Assembly (NCBI GenBank): GCA_018699735.1
Contig: JABIRP010000214.1
Span: 1-41,352 of the forward strand
DNA: 41,352 nucleotides
Reading direction: 5' to 3'
Origin: Rhodospirillaceae bacterium
Lineage (GTDB): Bacteria > Pseudomonadota > Alphaproteobacteria > Thalassobaculales > Thalassobaculaceae
Below, piece after piece: positions 1 through 8,786 of this stretch (position 1 is its first letter; each line of letters begins with the position of its first letter). Under the pieces are notes generated by a model. That model made no database searches. It had not been told where the DNA came from and saw only the letters and a list, made by a program, of their open reading frames with translations. Position numbers and translations under genes: made by a program.

Positions 1-45
1 CTCTATGATTTTCGCGTCAATAATTTTTGCATCCATGATCTTTGA

Positions 46-246
46 CATACCTATGCGTCGATCCTGGCAAGCTCACGGATGTCACTCCCAATTATCGGTG
101 CGCTGCTCGGACATACACAGACGAATACCACGGCACGCTGTAGCCATTTCTTCGATGATCCGCTGCGCGATACGACGGAAATGGTGGCAACTGCGATCTC
201 GACAATCACGAGCACTCGCGAATCAAGCATAGTTGAGGATCATTGA
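46..246 (+). pseudogene. Tyrosine recombinase (phage-type integrase) C-terminal remnant
   Basis: Reading from about base 46 to a TGA at 244-246, the frame gives a peptide with the tail signature of tyrosine recombinases. LPIIGALLGHTQ is followed by TTAR, then SHFFDDPLR. In intact enzymes this block carries the conserved LGH and the catalytic region ending in a tyrosine (ARYxH); here the codon is TGT (Cys) where Tyr is expected (ARCSH). The N-terminal and central domains are absent, because an in-frame stop lies at 43-45. It is therefore a decayed end of an integrase gene and cannot be active. A second, shorter relic of the same kind lies just after the dehydratase gene. Confidence 0.72.
91..139 (+). 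repeat. Direct repeat, copy 1 (integrase-derived)
   Basis: These 49 bases match 2531-2579 at 40 of 49 positions by eye. Both copies encode the IIGxLLGHTQT block of a tyrosine recombinase in frame. Together they bracket the dehydratase gene. Confidence 0.75.
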
Positions 247-622
247 TCGTCGTTTTGCACTGGACCAGCAAGATAAAACCCAGATTACTCGCTATTGATG
301 GCGTCCCGTTTAGCGAGCTTTTCGAGCGCAACGCCGCGAAGGATACCCCATGCAGACCTTTGATTGGCAGCGTTGGCCTAAATTGGGATCGCATTATGAA
401 CCTGCAGTATTCACCGGTGTAGATCGTCTTGCCGACCAGATGAATGTCGATTGCCTGTCAAGATTGGTTTCTGACCTTGAGTTTTATCGGCATTCCAGGT
501 TTGAATTCGCGGACCTGGTTGCACTCCAATGCATAGCCGTAAGCCGCGAAATTAGATAGGTTCGAAGCTTCGCTGCGGCTATACAAACATTGGCTAGATC
601 CAATTTCTGTGGAGACTCGATC
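247..622. other. Spacer between integrase relic and dehydratase; no recognised gene
   Basis: No gene is recognised here. One plus-strand frame stays open from TTG 243 to the TAG at 420-422 (59 codons, including the stretch DGVPFSELFERNAAKDTP). Its composition looks coding, so it may be another gene relic, but I cannot assign it. The bases just before 623 hold a GGAG that serves as a likely ribosome binding site for the dehydratase. Confidence 0.4.
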
Positions 623-2491
623 GTGCGTAACTCTAAAACTGTTCTTTTCGACAACAACCCCGGCCGAAATGCACAAACTATCGGCATCGCCAGAGAACTT
701 GGAACGGACATCGATCTTATTCATGAGCCATCCATCGGTGTGATCGGCAATAAGGGCGACTCTCAGTGCTACCTGGGCGTCCAGCGCAAAGTTGAGGTAA
801 TCCACGACTGCTTACGCCAGAAGATTGGCCAAAGCAGCGATAAGATGCGCATGCGATTGGTGCAACCCGAATATACCGTCGCAACGTCGGACGGAATGCG
901 CAACGGCACCCGAGAGATGCGGTATTCTCTGATCGGCCGTGAGGTAACTCACGACACGATTTGCGAGCATTTAAGTGCAAGCGGCTTGGAAGGAACCATC
1001 GCCGTCGTTGCCTGTGATAAACCGCCTGTTGGCACCCTGGCGGCACTTCTGGAACATGATCGACCCGCCATCATCATGTCGGATGGCACCATTCGTCCGG
1101 GAATGGATTCCGTGACCAATGAACCCCTCGATATTGTGTCGGGCTTTCAGGTCGCGGGGAGCGACGATGAGGAATTGAAAAAACGCGTCGCGTGCGAGGC
1201 CTGTCCGGGCTACGGCAGTTGCGGCGGCATGTTCACCTACAACACGATGCAGACCTTCATCGCGGTCGTCGGCATGCAACCGCTTCACATGGTGTCGCCG
1301 GCGTCGGATGATCTGCGAAGGATGGAACAGTTTCCGAATGAACTCGTGACCTATCTCGGCGCGATGATCGATGCGGATCTAACACCGCGCAAAATCGTAA
1401 ATCGGGAGTCCATTCGCAACGCTATGATTGTTGCCATGTCGATCGGCGGCTCGACGAATGTTTTGCTTCATGGCCCAGAGATCGCGAGAGCCGCAGGCTA
1501 TAGTAATTTTGCGCAAGACATCATGTCGCCCGAAGAATTCAATCACCTGTCAAAGAATGTGGTGCCCGTTCTCGTTGACGCACGGCCATTCGGAAACTAC
1601 TCGATGGTCGATATCGACGATAAAGGAGGTGTCCAAGTTATCGTCAAGGAATTGTTGGATGCCGGTCTCCTGAACGGAGAAACGCATACTTGTACCGGCG
1701 AAACCCTTGCCCAACAGGTCGCGCGGTTGGATCCGCCAGCCCCCGATGGAACAGTCATTTATACCGTGAAAAATCCGTACAAGCCGACCGGAGGACTACG
1801 GGTGCTTGGTGGAAATCTTTCACCCGAATTCAGCGCCGTTCTCAAGCTGGCCGGTGTCGAAGGTGGCCTTGAAAACAATATATTTGTGGGCAAGGCGCGT
1901 GTATTCGATAGCGAGGCTGACCTTCTGCATTCATTGGAAAGCCAACCGCATATTTTTGAAAACCACGACATGATTATTGTGCGTTACGAAGGACCAAGTG
2001 GCGCGCCCGGCATGCCCGAAATGCTCGATTCCACATCAAGGATTACGACGCTTTGCCGAGAGAAGGGCATTATTGTCGGTCTCATGACCGACGCTAGGTT
2101 TTCCGGCGGATCGGTGGGCTTGGTTATCGGTCACGTCGGTCCCGAGGCAGCCTTGGGAGGGCCTATTGCCTTAGTGGAGGACGGAGATGAGATTGTCGTC
2201 GACCTGAATGTCAACGAACTGAACTGCACAAAACTTGCAGATCCCGCGATAATGAGTGCCAGGAAATCAGCTTGGCAAAAGATCTTCGACGCCAACGGTG
2301 GCGCGCATCCGTCGATCGGAAAAGTTGACACTCGGCTGCTGAACCGCATGCGGCAATCCGCTGTCTCCGCGAACTTTGGCGCCGGCATGCATCCCAACCG
2401 GGTGCTTTGGGTCAGCGAGCCGCGAGAGCCGGTAAGGACGTCTTTCGTGCCGTCGAATAAATATCGGGCGGACTCGGGCAAAGCGTTCTAG
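623..2491 (+). CDS. IlvD/Edd-family Fe-S dehydratase (dihydroxy-acid or sugar-acid dehydratase)
   Basis: This is a cytoplasmic dehydratase of the IlvD/Edd superfamily, which removes water from dihydroxy acids or aldonic/sugar acids using an Fe-S cluster and Mg2+. Family landmarks appear in order: GDSQC, ACDKPPVG, CPGYGSCGGMFTYNTM, MSIGGSTNVLLH, and the C-terminal GLMTDARFSGGSVG and IGHVGPEAALGGPIALVEDG. The three cluster cysteines expected in this family (in GDSQC, CDK and SCGG) are present. The length of 622 aa is slightly longer than typical IlvD. I start at GTG 623 because GGAG lies 8 nt upstream; the frame also opens at TTG 590, which has no ribosome site. CDKPPVG differs from the usual CDKxxPG of biosynthetic IlvD, so a catabolic substrate is more likely than branched-chain amino acid synthesis, though this is inference. 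The gene stands alone between two integrase relics, which suggests acquisition by transfer. Confidence 0.88.
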   Translation: MRNSKTVLFDNNPGRNAQTIGIARELGTDIDLIHEPSIGVIGNKGDSQCYLGVQRKVEVIHDCLRQKIGQSSDKMRMRLVQPEYTVATSDGMRNGTREMRYSLIGREVTHDTICEHLSASGLEGTIAVVACDKPPVGTLAALLEHDRPAIIMSDGTIRPGMDSVTNEPLDIVSGFQVAGSDDEELKKRVACEACPGYGSCGGMFTYNTMQTFIAVVGMQPLHMVSPASDDLRRMEQFPNELVTYLGAMIDADLTPRKIVNRESIRNAMIVAMSIGGSTNVLLHGPEIARAAGYSNFAQDIMSPEEFNHLSKNVVPVLVDARPFGNYSMVDIDDKGGVQVIVKELLDAGLLNGETHTCTGETLAQQVARLDPPAPDGTVIYTVKNPYKPTGGLRVLGGNLSPEFSAVLKLAGVEGGLENNIFVGKARVFDSEADLLHSLESQPHIFENHDMIIVRYEGPSGAPGMPEMLDSTSRITTLCREKGIIVGLMTDARFSGGSVGLVIGHVGPEAALGGPIALVEDGDEIVVDLNVNELNCTKLADPAIMSARKSAWQKIFDANGGAHPSIGKVDTRLLNRMRQSAVSANFGAGMHPNRVLWVSEPREPVRTSFVPSNKYRADSGKAF

Positions 2492-2503
2492 AGCCGGATC
2501 AAC

Positions 2504-2535
2504 ATAATCGGAATCACGGTCGTGATTCCGATTAT
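2504..2535 (+). terminator. Perfect 15-bp hairpin after the dehydratase gene
   Basis: Arms 2504-2518 (ATAATCGGAATCACG) and 2521-2535 are exact inverted copies separated by 2 nt. The hairpin starts 12 nt after the dehydratase stop and could end its transcript, but no T-tract follows. Its right arm runs into the start of integrase repeat copy 2, so it may instead be a scar of recombination. Confidence 0.5.
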
Positions 2536-2587
2536 CGGTACGTTGCTCGGACACACACAGACGAGCACGACAACTCGCTATATTTGA
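2513..2587 (+). pseudogene. Second tyrosine recombinase C-terminal fragment
   Basis: In frame with ATT 2531 the sequence reads PIIGTLLGHTQTSTTTRY and then stops at TGA 2585-2587. This is the same block as in the relic at 46-246, including the LGH motif. Here the ARY-type tyrosine is kept but the tail after it is lost. Only about 25 codons survive, so the fragment is non-functional. Confidence 0.6.
2531..2579 (+). repeat. Direct repeat, copy 2 (integrase-derived)
   Basis: Matches 91-139 at 40 of 49 positions. Many of the differences fall at third codon positions (for example GCG/ACG, CTG/TTG, CAT/CAC), which fits two diverged integrase genes rather than a recent duplication. Confidence 0.75.
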
Positions 2588-3302
2588 GGCTGAACAGAAA
2601 TCTCTGTGGCGTCTATATCCTCGATATACTCGAGGCAACGGCAATGAAGCGCTTCGGGTGATCGATTGGAATGAACGGTACGCGGTCGAGGACCTCATCG
2701 AACGCGACTCGAAGCTCGGAATTCTCAACCCGGAGCATGATATTCGCGGGATTGGGTCCGTCGATCTCACTATCTGGGGATAACGGAACCGGCAAGAACC
2801 GACTTCAAGAGCTGATACAGGCACTTCTCGGCTCTACGCTCCTCTCGACCAACGATGCGAGCTCTGCCATTCCGTTCATACCATTCTTAAAACAAGGCCA
2901 GTTTTCTAGAGACTTAGTTAGGAACAGGAACTGGTACGGTGATGGTACGGTCGTAATGGACAACCGGATACAAGTCGGCGGGTATATTTAGGTGTAGCAA
3001 TCACGGGTCCTCCCGGAGAACTTCAAACCAATGCGGGGCAGCAGCGCAAATGGCACCCAAATTTTCCTGAAACCTACCTGTTGTTGATTGGGTCTTTCAT
3101 TGACCAACATCGCGGAGGTCACCCAAACATCAACATAAACATAAAGGCCGAACGAAATCGAAACCCGTCGAGACCATGCGCTGCCGCCCCGCATAAAGTT
3201 CGGGGTCGTTAGAAGGACCCGTTGCTAAGATTGGGTCTCCGTCGAGAAGAGAGTCCAACCCGCTTGAAACCACCGGATGTCGTCCGTCCTCACGCCCGAC
3301 GG
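2588..3302. other. Gene-poor stretch of about 700 bp
   Basis: I see no convincing gene. A plus-strand frame runs open from about 2588 to a TAA near 2781 (containing the stretch RVIDWNERYAVEDLIERD), and a minus-strand frame covers 2613-2795. Neither resembles a family I can name. The remainder to 3302 is short of long frames and looks like decayed or intergenic DNA downstream of the ferredoxin-subunit gene that ends at 3303. Confidence 0.4.
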
Positions 3303-3932
3303 CTATCCAATGTAATAGACGTTCGGTCGGGTATTCTTGTCCGGCAGAAGACTGAATGCGTTGTTTCGACTGACGACGCGATCTAGAGCCGGGAACTCTT
3401 TGTCGGTCTCGGTTCGCAGGGCCTCATCCACCAATCCGAACATACGGGCATCAGTCGGACAGGTTTCCACGCAGGCGGGCGCTCTGCCCTCGTCGACCCG
3501 GTGGTAACAAAAATCGCATTTGGCAATCACGCCGCTCGGTGCCCGCTTGGTATCAGCCTTGATGAAGTCGACGAGGCTGCCAAGAAAGCCGGTGCTCTCG
3601 TCCTTGACCTGGAACCGCTGGTCGTACGGACACGCCAGTACGCAAGCGCCGCACCCTATGCACTTATCCCAATCGACCAGAACGATCCCGTCTTTCTCGC
3701 GGCTGTATGAAGCTTTGGTCGGGCAAACCTCGACGCAGGGCGCGTCCTCGCAGTGGTTACACAAAACCGGCACGAACTGGCGGTTGGCATTCGGGTAGGT
3801 GCCGACCTCGCGCTCGAGGATCTTGGTGAAGTGGATCCCATTGGCGGTGTTGTGCTCGACCTTGCAGGCAATAACACAGGCGTTGCAGCCGTTGCAGCGG
3901 TCGAGATCGATTACCATTCCGTATTTCGACAT
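3303..3932 (-). CDS. Four-cluster [4Fe-4S] ferredoxin subunit of a molybdopterin oxidoreductase (DmsB/PsrB/PadC-like)
   Basis: This is the electron-transfer subunit that passes electrons between the molybdenum catalytic subunit and the membrane anchor. The 209-aa protein has four cysteine groups in the DmsB/NrfC order. CNGCNACVIACK lies near residues 14-25, CNHCEDAPCVEVCP near 58-71, CIGCGACVLACP near 91-102 and CDFCYHRVDEGRAPACVETCP after about 140. This predicts four cubane clusters. No signal peptide is visible, which agrees with the leaderless catalytic subunit and a cytoplasmic location. It is the last gene of the six-gene minus-strand operon, 10 nt after the catalytic-subunit gene. Confidence 0.93.
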   Translation of the reverse strand: MSKYGMVIDLDRCNGCNACVIACKVEHNTANGIHFTKILEREVGTYPNANRQFVPVLCNHCEDAPCVEVCPTKASYSREKDGIVLVDWDKCIGCGACVLACPYDQRFQVKDESTGFLGSLVDFIKADTKRAPSGVIAKCDFCYHRVDEGRAPACVETCPTDARMFGLVDEALRTETDKEFPALDRVVSRNNAFSLLPDKNTRPNVYYIG

Positions 3933-3942
3933 GCTCTGGGAC

Positions 3943-6513
3943 CTATCCGATCTTTGTTACGCGGACACGGGCACAGCTATCCGTCTGCCCGCTCAGGGTG
4001 TCGATGAACTCGACGCTGGGCGCCGGCAGGAAGTTGTTGAAGCTCGTCCCTTGATATTTGGAGACATTGTACGCGCGCGCCCAGTGGCCAAGGGTTCCTG
4101 GAATTCCAATACAGTCCGGATGGATCAGCTCGGTGACCTTCACCGTGCCCTCGCCGTCCGCGAAGTGGGATTCGATGCGGATCCGATCGCCGTCCCGAAG
4201 GCCTTTTTTCTCGGCCGTTATCCGATTGATCATAACGTTGAAGGTGTAGGGATTGCCGCGCGCGATCTCGTTGATCCAGAGGTTCTCGACCGTGACCGAG
4301 AATGTAATGAACGGGATCTTGAAGTTGACCACAAACAGATCAAAATCCGGGGCCTCGTGGGAATGGCTGTGGGCGTGACACGGGAAGTAGTTGAGAAGCG
4401 GCGTGTAGGGTGCGAAATCCCACTCCAGACCCAATTTCTCTGTCACCGCGCGGACATGCTCGCCGGCATCGATCAGGTGCTCCATATAGATCGGTGCGCG
4501 CGCGGTCAGGAAGGGTCTCGGATAGGCCTCTTCGATGGTCTTCTCACGGGTGATCATGCAGGCGGTTTCTTGGATCCTGTCGAAGGTGAAGTCGTCGCCG
4601 AGCAGGCTTTTGGCCTGGCGCAGCGCGATTTCTTTCACGCTCGCGCCTACGGTCGGGTCTAGCTTGTGCTTCTCCGACAAGCCCCAGCTGTCATTGCCGA
4701 TCGTGTACAACTCTTCGAGCAGCCCAAGCCGCTCGGCAATTTCGAGATAGACATTAGTCCAAGGCTTCGCTTCTCCCGGCGGCTCAACGGCCGGTTGGCG
4801 CATCAACCAATACCACTCCCCCGGCCCCGGCGTGATGAAGGCATAGGGATCGTTGACCGGAAACTGATCCCAGCGCTCATAGTCATGAGAATCCGGCAGG
4901 ACGATGTCGGCAAACTCCGTTGTCTCATCAACGAAGGTCGCGAACGAGACCTGGAACGGTATCTTGGCCAGGGTCGCGGCCATGGTCTCCGGGTTGTGGC
5001 TGTTCATCATCAAATTGGTGCGGCAATGCAGTAGCACTTCAGCTTCATAGGGAATACCGAAGCGCTCGGGCTCTCGAATGCCCCAGGCGAACATGCCGCG
5101 GGTGAACAACGCCGTTGGGAAGAGCTCGTTCAGATCGAGGGTTTCCGGTGTCTTCGGATCTCTTGCCGGATAGGGTTTGTTGTATTTGGCGATGTGTTGC
5201 GCTGGCACGAGCATGCCGTCTTCATCCGCCTCGGGCGCCCAGAACGGACCGACTGGATTAACGCCGCGCTGCCCGCCCGGCACATCGAGATTGCCGACCA
5301 TTAGGTTCAGCAAATGGATGGAGACGCTGGTGTGGGTGCCGCCCTTATGCGCCCCGGACCCACGCTTGAAGTGAATGCCGGCCGGGCGAAGCGGCAATTG
5401 GTGGCCGTCAATATCGACCGTGGCACCAATCGAGGCCGCCTCGCAGAACTCGGCCGTGATCCGGCGAATGGTTTCAACCGGCACGGTGGTGATTTTAGAA
5501 GCATCCTCCGGCGTGAACTTCGCGAGATGTTCTTTCAGGCATTCGAAGGCCGGCTTACCGGGACGGCCATCGACCGTACAATTGCCCTCCAGAACCGGGT
5601 CCGATACAGCAGGATCATCAAACGGTTTTGCCTCGCCATCGGCATCAAGGACCAGCGGTTTACCCGATACCAAATGACGCAGATAACGACCGTCCTCTCC
5701 GATCAAATAGGTCGCATTGGTGCTCGATTTCAGAAAGACCCTGTCATACTGGCCGAGTTCGTTGATCATCACGTTCAGCATGGCCAAAGCCAATGCGCCG
5801 TCGGTTCCCGGCAAGATCGGTACCCACTCATCTGCCTTGGCAGCCGCGTTGGTGCAGAACGGATCAATGACAACCAGTTTGGCGCCGCGAGCCCGCGCCT
5901 CGGCCATTTTATTGGCGGCATGCAGGGGGATGGTCTCGACGATGGCGCCAAGTTGGGTGCCCCAGAGAACCATGTAATTCGAGCGCTCGAAATCGAGCTC
6001 GCCATTGAACGAACCGTTGAGAAGCAGGTTGGCGACATGCGGTGCCGCACCACAATAATCGGCCCGGTTCCAGTGCAGGTTCGGGGTCCCGAAGGCGGCG
6101 CCAAAGGCCTTACTGATGCCGTAACCGGGCATATCGAAATGCGCGATGACCAGCTTGCGGGGGTCTTCCTCGCGAACCTTGGTCAGGCGTGCGGTAATCG
6201 TATCGAGCGCCTCGTCCCAGGTAATTTCGGTCCATTGCGGGTCAACACCGAGGCCTTTTTCCGGATTGCCGCGCTTCATCGGCTTCAACAAACGCTTGGG
6301 ATCGTAAAGATCCAGGAACCGGGCTTTGCCCTTGGCGCAGATATGCCCGCGCGAATTTGGAGATTCCGGATCACCCTCGATATCGACGACCTTGCCGTTG
6401 ATGCGGTGGATGCGGATACCGCAGCAATTATAACAACCCATACAAACCGACGGCACCCAGGCATCGTCGGTCTTACTTAGGGGCTTCGCCTCATCCGGCA
6501 TGGCTTTACTCAC
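3943..6513 (-). CDS. Molybdopterin oxidoreductase catalytic subunit, DMSO reductase family (PadB-like candidate)
   Basis: This 856-aa protein belongs to the DMSO reductase family, which binds a bis-molybdopterin guanine dinucleotide cofactor. The N-terminal Fe-S site is CMGCYNCCGIRIH with a fourth cysteine in GHICAKGKA (Cys24, Cys27, Cys30 or 31, Cys59). The likely Mo ligand is Cys154 in ADYCGAAP. WTEITWDEALDTI and the C-terminal cofactor region with NPYTFNVMINRITAEKKGLRDGD are family-typical. There is no twin-arginine leader, unlike most family members, so it should act in the cytoplasm. That suits a CoA-thioester substrate. Next to it are a ferredoxin subunit, an NrfD-type anchor and a PaaK-type ligase, the composition of the anaerobic phenylacetyl-CoA:acceptor oxidoreductase (PadBCD). 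The real substrate is unknown; thiosulfate, polysulfide or arsenic-type functions are less favoured by this context. Confidence 0.88.
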   Translation of the reverse strand: MSKAMPDEAKPLSKTDDAWVPSVCMGCYNCCGIRIHRINGKVVDIEGDPESPNSRGHICAKGKARFLDLYDPKRLLKPMKRGNPEKGLGVDPQWTEITWDEALDTITARLTKVREEDPRKLVIAHFDMPGYGISKAFGAAFGTPNLHWNRADYCGAAPHVANLLLNGSFNGELDFERSNYMVLWGTQLGAIVETIPLHAANKMAEARARGAKLVVIDPFCTNAAAKADEWVPILPGTDGALALAMLNVMINELGQYDRVFLKSSTNATYLIGEDGRYLRHLVSGKPLVLDADGEAKPFDDPAVSDPVLEGNCTVDGRPGKPAFECLKEHLAKFTPEDASKITTVPVETIRRITAEFCEAASIGATVDIDGHQLPLRPAGIHFKRGSGAHKGGTHTSVSIHLLNLMVGNLDVPGGQRGVNPVGPFWAPEADEDGMLVPAQHIAKYNKPYPARDPKTPETLDLNELFPTALFTRGMFAWGIREPERFGIPYEAEVLLHCRTNLMMNSHNPETMAATLAKIPFQVSFATFVDETTEFADIVLPDSHDYERWDQFPVNDPYAFITPGPGEWYWLMRQPAVEPPGEAKPWTNVYLEIAERLGLLEELYTIGNDSWGLSEKHKLDPTVGASVKEIALRQAKSLLGDDFTFDRIQETACMITREKTIEEAYPRPFLTARAPIYMEHLIDAGEHVRAVTEKLGLEWDFAPYTPLLNYFPCHAHSHSHEAPDFDLFVVNFKIPFITFSVTVENLWINEIARGNPYTFNVMINRITAEKKGLRDGDRIRIESHFADGEGTVKVTELIHPDCIGIPGTLGHWARAYNVSKYQGTSFNNFLPAPSVEFIDTLSGQTDSCARVRVTKIG

Positions 6514-6525
6514 TCCATCGAAAAT

Positions 6526-7419
6526 TCAAAGAACCGCGTCATAGACGCCGGCCTTCAGCAGGCCATGGCGCAACGCCACATCGCCAACCAGTCGTGCCGC
6601 GACGCCAAACCAGAGGTCCGACGCCGATACAGAAAGATTTGTTGCCACTAGCACAATTGGAACGACCAAACCGACGACAACAATGCCGCCCCAAAAGAGT
6701 CCTCGATTGTCATTGAGCAGAACCCGGACCGACAACTGAGCCGCCGCTCCGGCGCGCCGCATCACTGCGATATAGCTCGCAAGAAAGAGCGTTAGGCAGG
6801 CAAGCACCAGCAGCTCACCCGCAACAAGCGTATCTAGGGGCGCCGGTACCGGAGAGGCCTTTGTTGTCGCGGCAACGGCGACAAGGATCAGGCCACCGCT
6901 CGCAAGCCCATTCGCCAACGAGAGGATCGGCATCAGGCCATTGTTCCAGAACGGGATCGCGGGCGAAGTTGCCATTGCAAAACCAGGATAGAGCAAGATG
7001 AATAGACCGGCCAATGCCAACAATACCTCTGGTAGTGGTGCCAATGCCTCTCTGGCACCGGAGCCAGGTAGCAAGAACGAGCCGACGTACAAACCTCCGA
7101 GCGCCAAGAAAAAGCCGATCATCACCGTGCCACGACTGATCCATGAGCGTCGAACATTGCGGATCGCCATCCAGGCCCGTGACGGATGGCCAAGATGAGA
7201 GAGCAACAGCAGCACCGCAAGCGCCAGCAACCCCAAACCCGTAATCATGGCAGTAACTTGACCGGCCAGCATGAAGGCCAGAAAAACACCAACACCAATG
7301 CCTTCCAGCGAAAACACAAACGCCTCTCGACCACCCCATATGGTTTGGCGCTTGGGCGCGACCGTGAAGTTCAGTTGGCCTTGTTCGATTATCGACCGGG
7401 TATCCAGGCTGTCAGTCAT
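6526..7419 (-). CDS. NrfD/DmsC-type polytopic membrane anchor
   Basis: A 297-aa integral membrane protein with about eight hydrophobic segments. An N-terminal soluble stretch (IWGGREAFVFSLEGIGVGVF) leads into the first helix. The central SHLGHPSRAWMAIRNVRRSWISRG resembles the loop conserved in NrfD/PsrC/DmsC subunits (LGxPxRxW...SWxSxG). In these complexes the anchor links the Fe-S subunit to the quinone pool. It lies 12 nt upstream of the catalytic subunit and 8 nt downstream of the CoA ligase. This placement points to a three-subunit membrane complex whose electrons go to, or come from, quinone. Confidence 0.85.
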   Translation of the reverse strand: MTDSLDTRSIIEQGQLNFTVAPKRQTIWGGREAFVFSLEGIGVGVFLAFMLAGQVTAMITGLGLLALAVLLLLSHLGHPSRAWMAIRNVRRSWISRGTVMIGFFLALGGLYVGSFLLPGSGAREALAPLPEVLLALAGLFILLYPGFAMATSPAIPFWNNGLMPILSLANGLASGGLILVAVAATTKASPVPAPLDTLVAGELLVLACLTLFLASYIAVMRRAGAAAQLSVRVLLNDNRGLFWGGIVVVGLVVPIVLVATNLSVSASDLWFGVAARLVGDVALRHGLLKAGVYDAVL

Positions 7420-7427
7420 CTCGGTCC

Positions 7428-8786
7428 CTATTTCCTGAGGTCGATCAGGCGTTTCGATTTCAACGACTTGTCGGGGTCGTAGATGGCATTAATCGGCACC
7501 ATTTCGACATCCGGCGTGACGCCAATCGCCGCCTTGACCGCCTCCGCCACACCAACCTCTAGACCTTCACCGCCACGCGCGGGGGCAATCCTAACGGTCA
7601 GCTTGTCCATCGATAGTTTATCGTCCGGGTCGGAGCGGTCGATGACGATCTGATACTCCGCGACGGCGGGCATCGCGACGAGGGTCTCGGTCAAGACCGA
7701 GGGGTTGATCAGCATGCCCTTGACCTTGACCAGGTCGTCGGCCCGTGACGGCATCTCAACGAACCGATCGGTCCAGGCACCACAATGCGGGCACTGCTCG
7801 TGCGAAAGGACAGTCAGGTCGCCAAGCGCATAGCGCAGCAACACCGTGCCTCGGCGATTGAGATGCGTCATCACAGCCATTCCGCGCTCGCCATCCGGTA
7901 GCGGCTCATGGGTCTCGGGGTCAACGATCTCGAAGAAGAACTCATCCGGCGCCGGGTTATGATATCCCGAACCCGGCCGGCATTCGACCGTTCCAACCTG
8001 CATTTCGGTCGCCGCATAGGACACGCTGACCTTTGGATCGGCGGCCCCCATAGCGCCCAACCGGCGGACGATATCGGCGCGAAACTCCTCGGTCACCGCC
8101 TCGCCGGTCACGAAGACCAACCGCACGAATGACAGATCCTCACCGCGGGTTTCAGCATGCATGACGACGCGGCGGACGTAGCTCGCCACCCCCCACAGGA
8201 TCGTTGTCCGACTGCGCAGGATGGTGTCGACCACCTCGTCGATGCCGGCACTCCAATGGAAGTACTCAGACGGCTTGCCGGGCAACGGGCTCACCACTGG
8301 GATCTTCATCGCATTGGCCGCCGCTATGGTCCGGTGGTAGGCGCCGTAGGGGTGAACGGTTAGCGGGCAAAGGTTAGCGACGATGTCGGTCGGCAACACG
8401 CCTCGGATCTCCAGGGCCCGGCGGTTGGTCGTCAAGATGTTGTAGAAATCGTAAGTGGTTGAGTAGAACGGCGTCGGTGTACCACTGCTGGTCCCGGTGG
8501 TGTGCATCACATCCCAGGTGACCCGCATTTCCTCCGGTAATTCGCTGGTTTCAAGGCGAAAGTTCTCCGGTTCGACCATGTAATCCTGTTTGGCAATTAT
8601 CGGCAATTTATGGATATCGACCAAACCTGAGATATCGCGCCGCGACAAACCACGCTCTCGGAACACGCGGCGAAAATACGGGTGTCGCTCAAAACAAAGG
8701 TCGAGCATTTCAGCAAAGTTACGCTCCTGCACGGCGTCGATTTCGGCTCGGCTGCGGAACGGAAGATCCCTAATCATCTCGCTCAT
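7428..8786 (-). CDS. Phenylacetate-CoA ligase (PaaK)-family adenylate-forming enzyme
   Basis: A 452-aa acyl-CoA ligase of the PaaK type, activating a carboxylic acid with ATP and coenzyme A in the cytoplasm. Seen motifs are the phosphate loop TTGTSSGTPTPF (about residue 118), the adenylate motif YAATEMQ, and the LRYALGDL and SRADDLVKVKGMLINP blocks near the C-terminal domain. A final lysine lies in DKSLKSKRLIDL. CPHCG near residue 340 is a short cysteine pair also found in PaaK relatives. Length agrees with the family (about 430-450). The start overlaps the end of the amidohydrolase gene by 4 nt. The substrate may be aryl or alkyl; the neighbouring acyl-CoA dehydrogenase and Mo complex would act on the thioester product. 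Confidence 0.9.
   Translation of the reverse strand: MSEMIRDLPFRSRAEIDAVQERNFAEMLDLCFERHPYFRRVFRERGLSRRDISGLVDIHKLPIIAKQDYMVEPENFRLETSELPEEMRVTWDVMHTTGTSSGTPTPFYSTTYDFYNILTTNRRALEIRGVLPTDIVANLCPLTVHPYGAYHRTIAAANAMKIPVVSPLPGKPSEYFHWSAGIDEVVDTILRSRTTILWGVASYVRRVVMHAETRGEDLSFVRLVFVTGEAVTEEFRADIVRRLGAMGAADPKVSVSYAATEMQVGTVECRPGSGYHNPAPDEFFFEIVDPETHEPLPDGERGMAVMTHLNRRGTVLLRYALGDLTVLSHEQCPHCGAWTDRFVEMPSRADDLVKVKGMLINPSVLTETLVAMPAVAEYQIVIDRSDPDDKLSMDKLTVRIAPARGGEGLEVGVAEAVKAAIGVTPDVEMVPINAIYDPDKSLKSKRLIDLRK

Noticed and set aside
2613-2795. Minus-strand frame that vaguely resembles a cytochrome P450 tail (ELRVAFDEVLDRVP)
   Set aside because: No heme-cysteine motif and only a few matching residues; not enough to name it.
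5314-6480. 388-codon plus-strand open frame
   Set aside because: It lies antisense to the molybdopterin oxidoreductase, which has clear family motifs. The antisense frame shows no family pattern and is a by-product of G+C-rich third positions.
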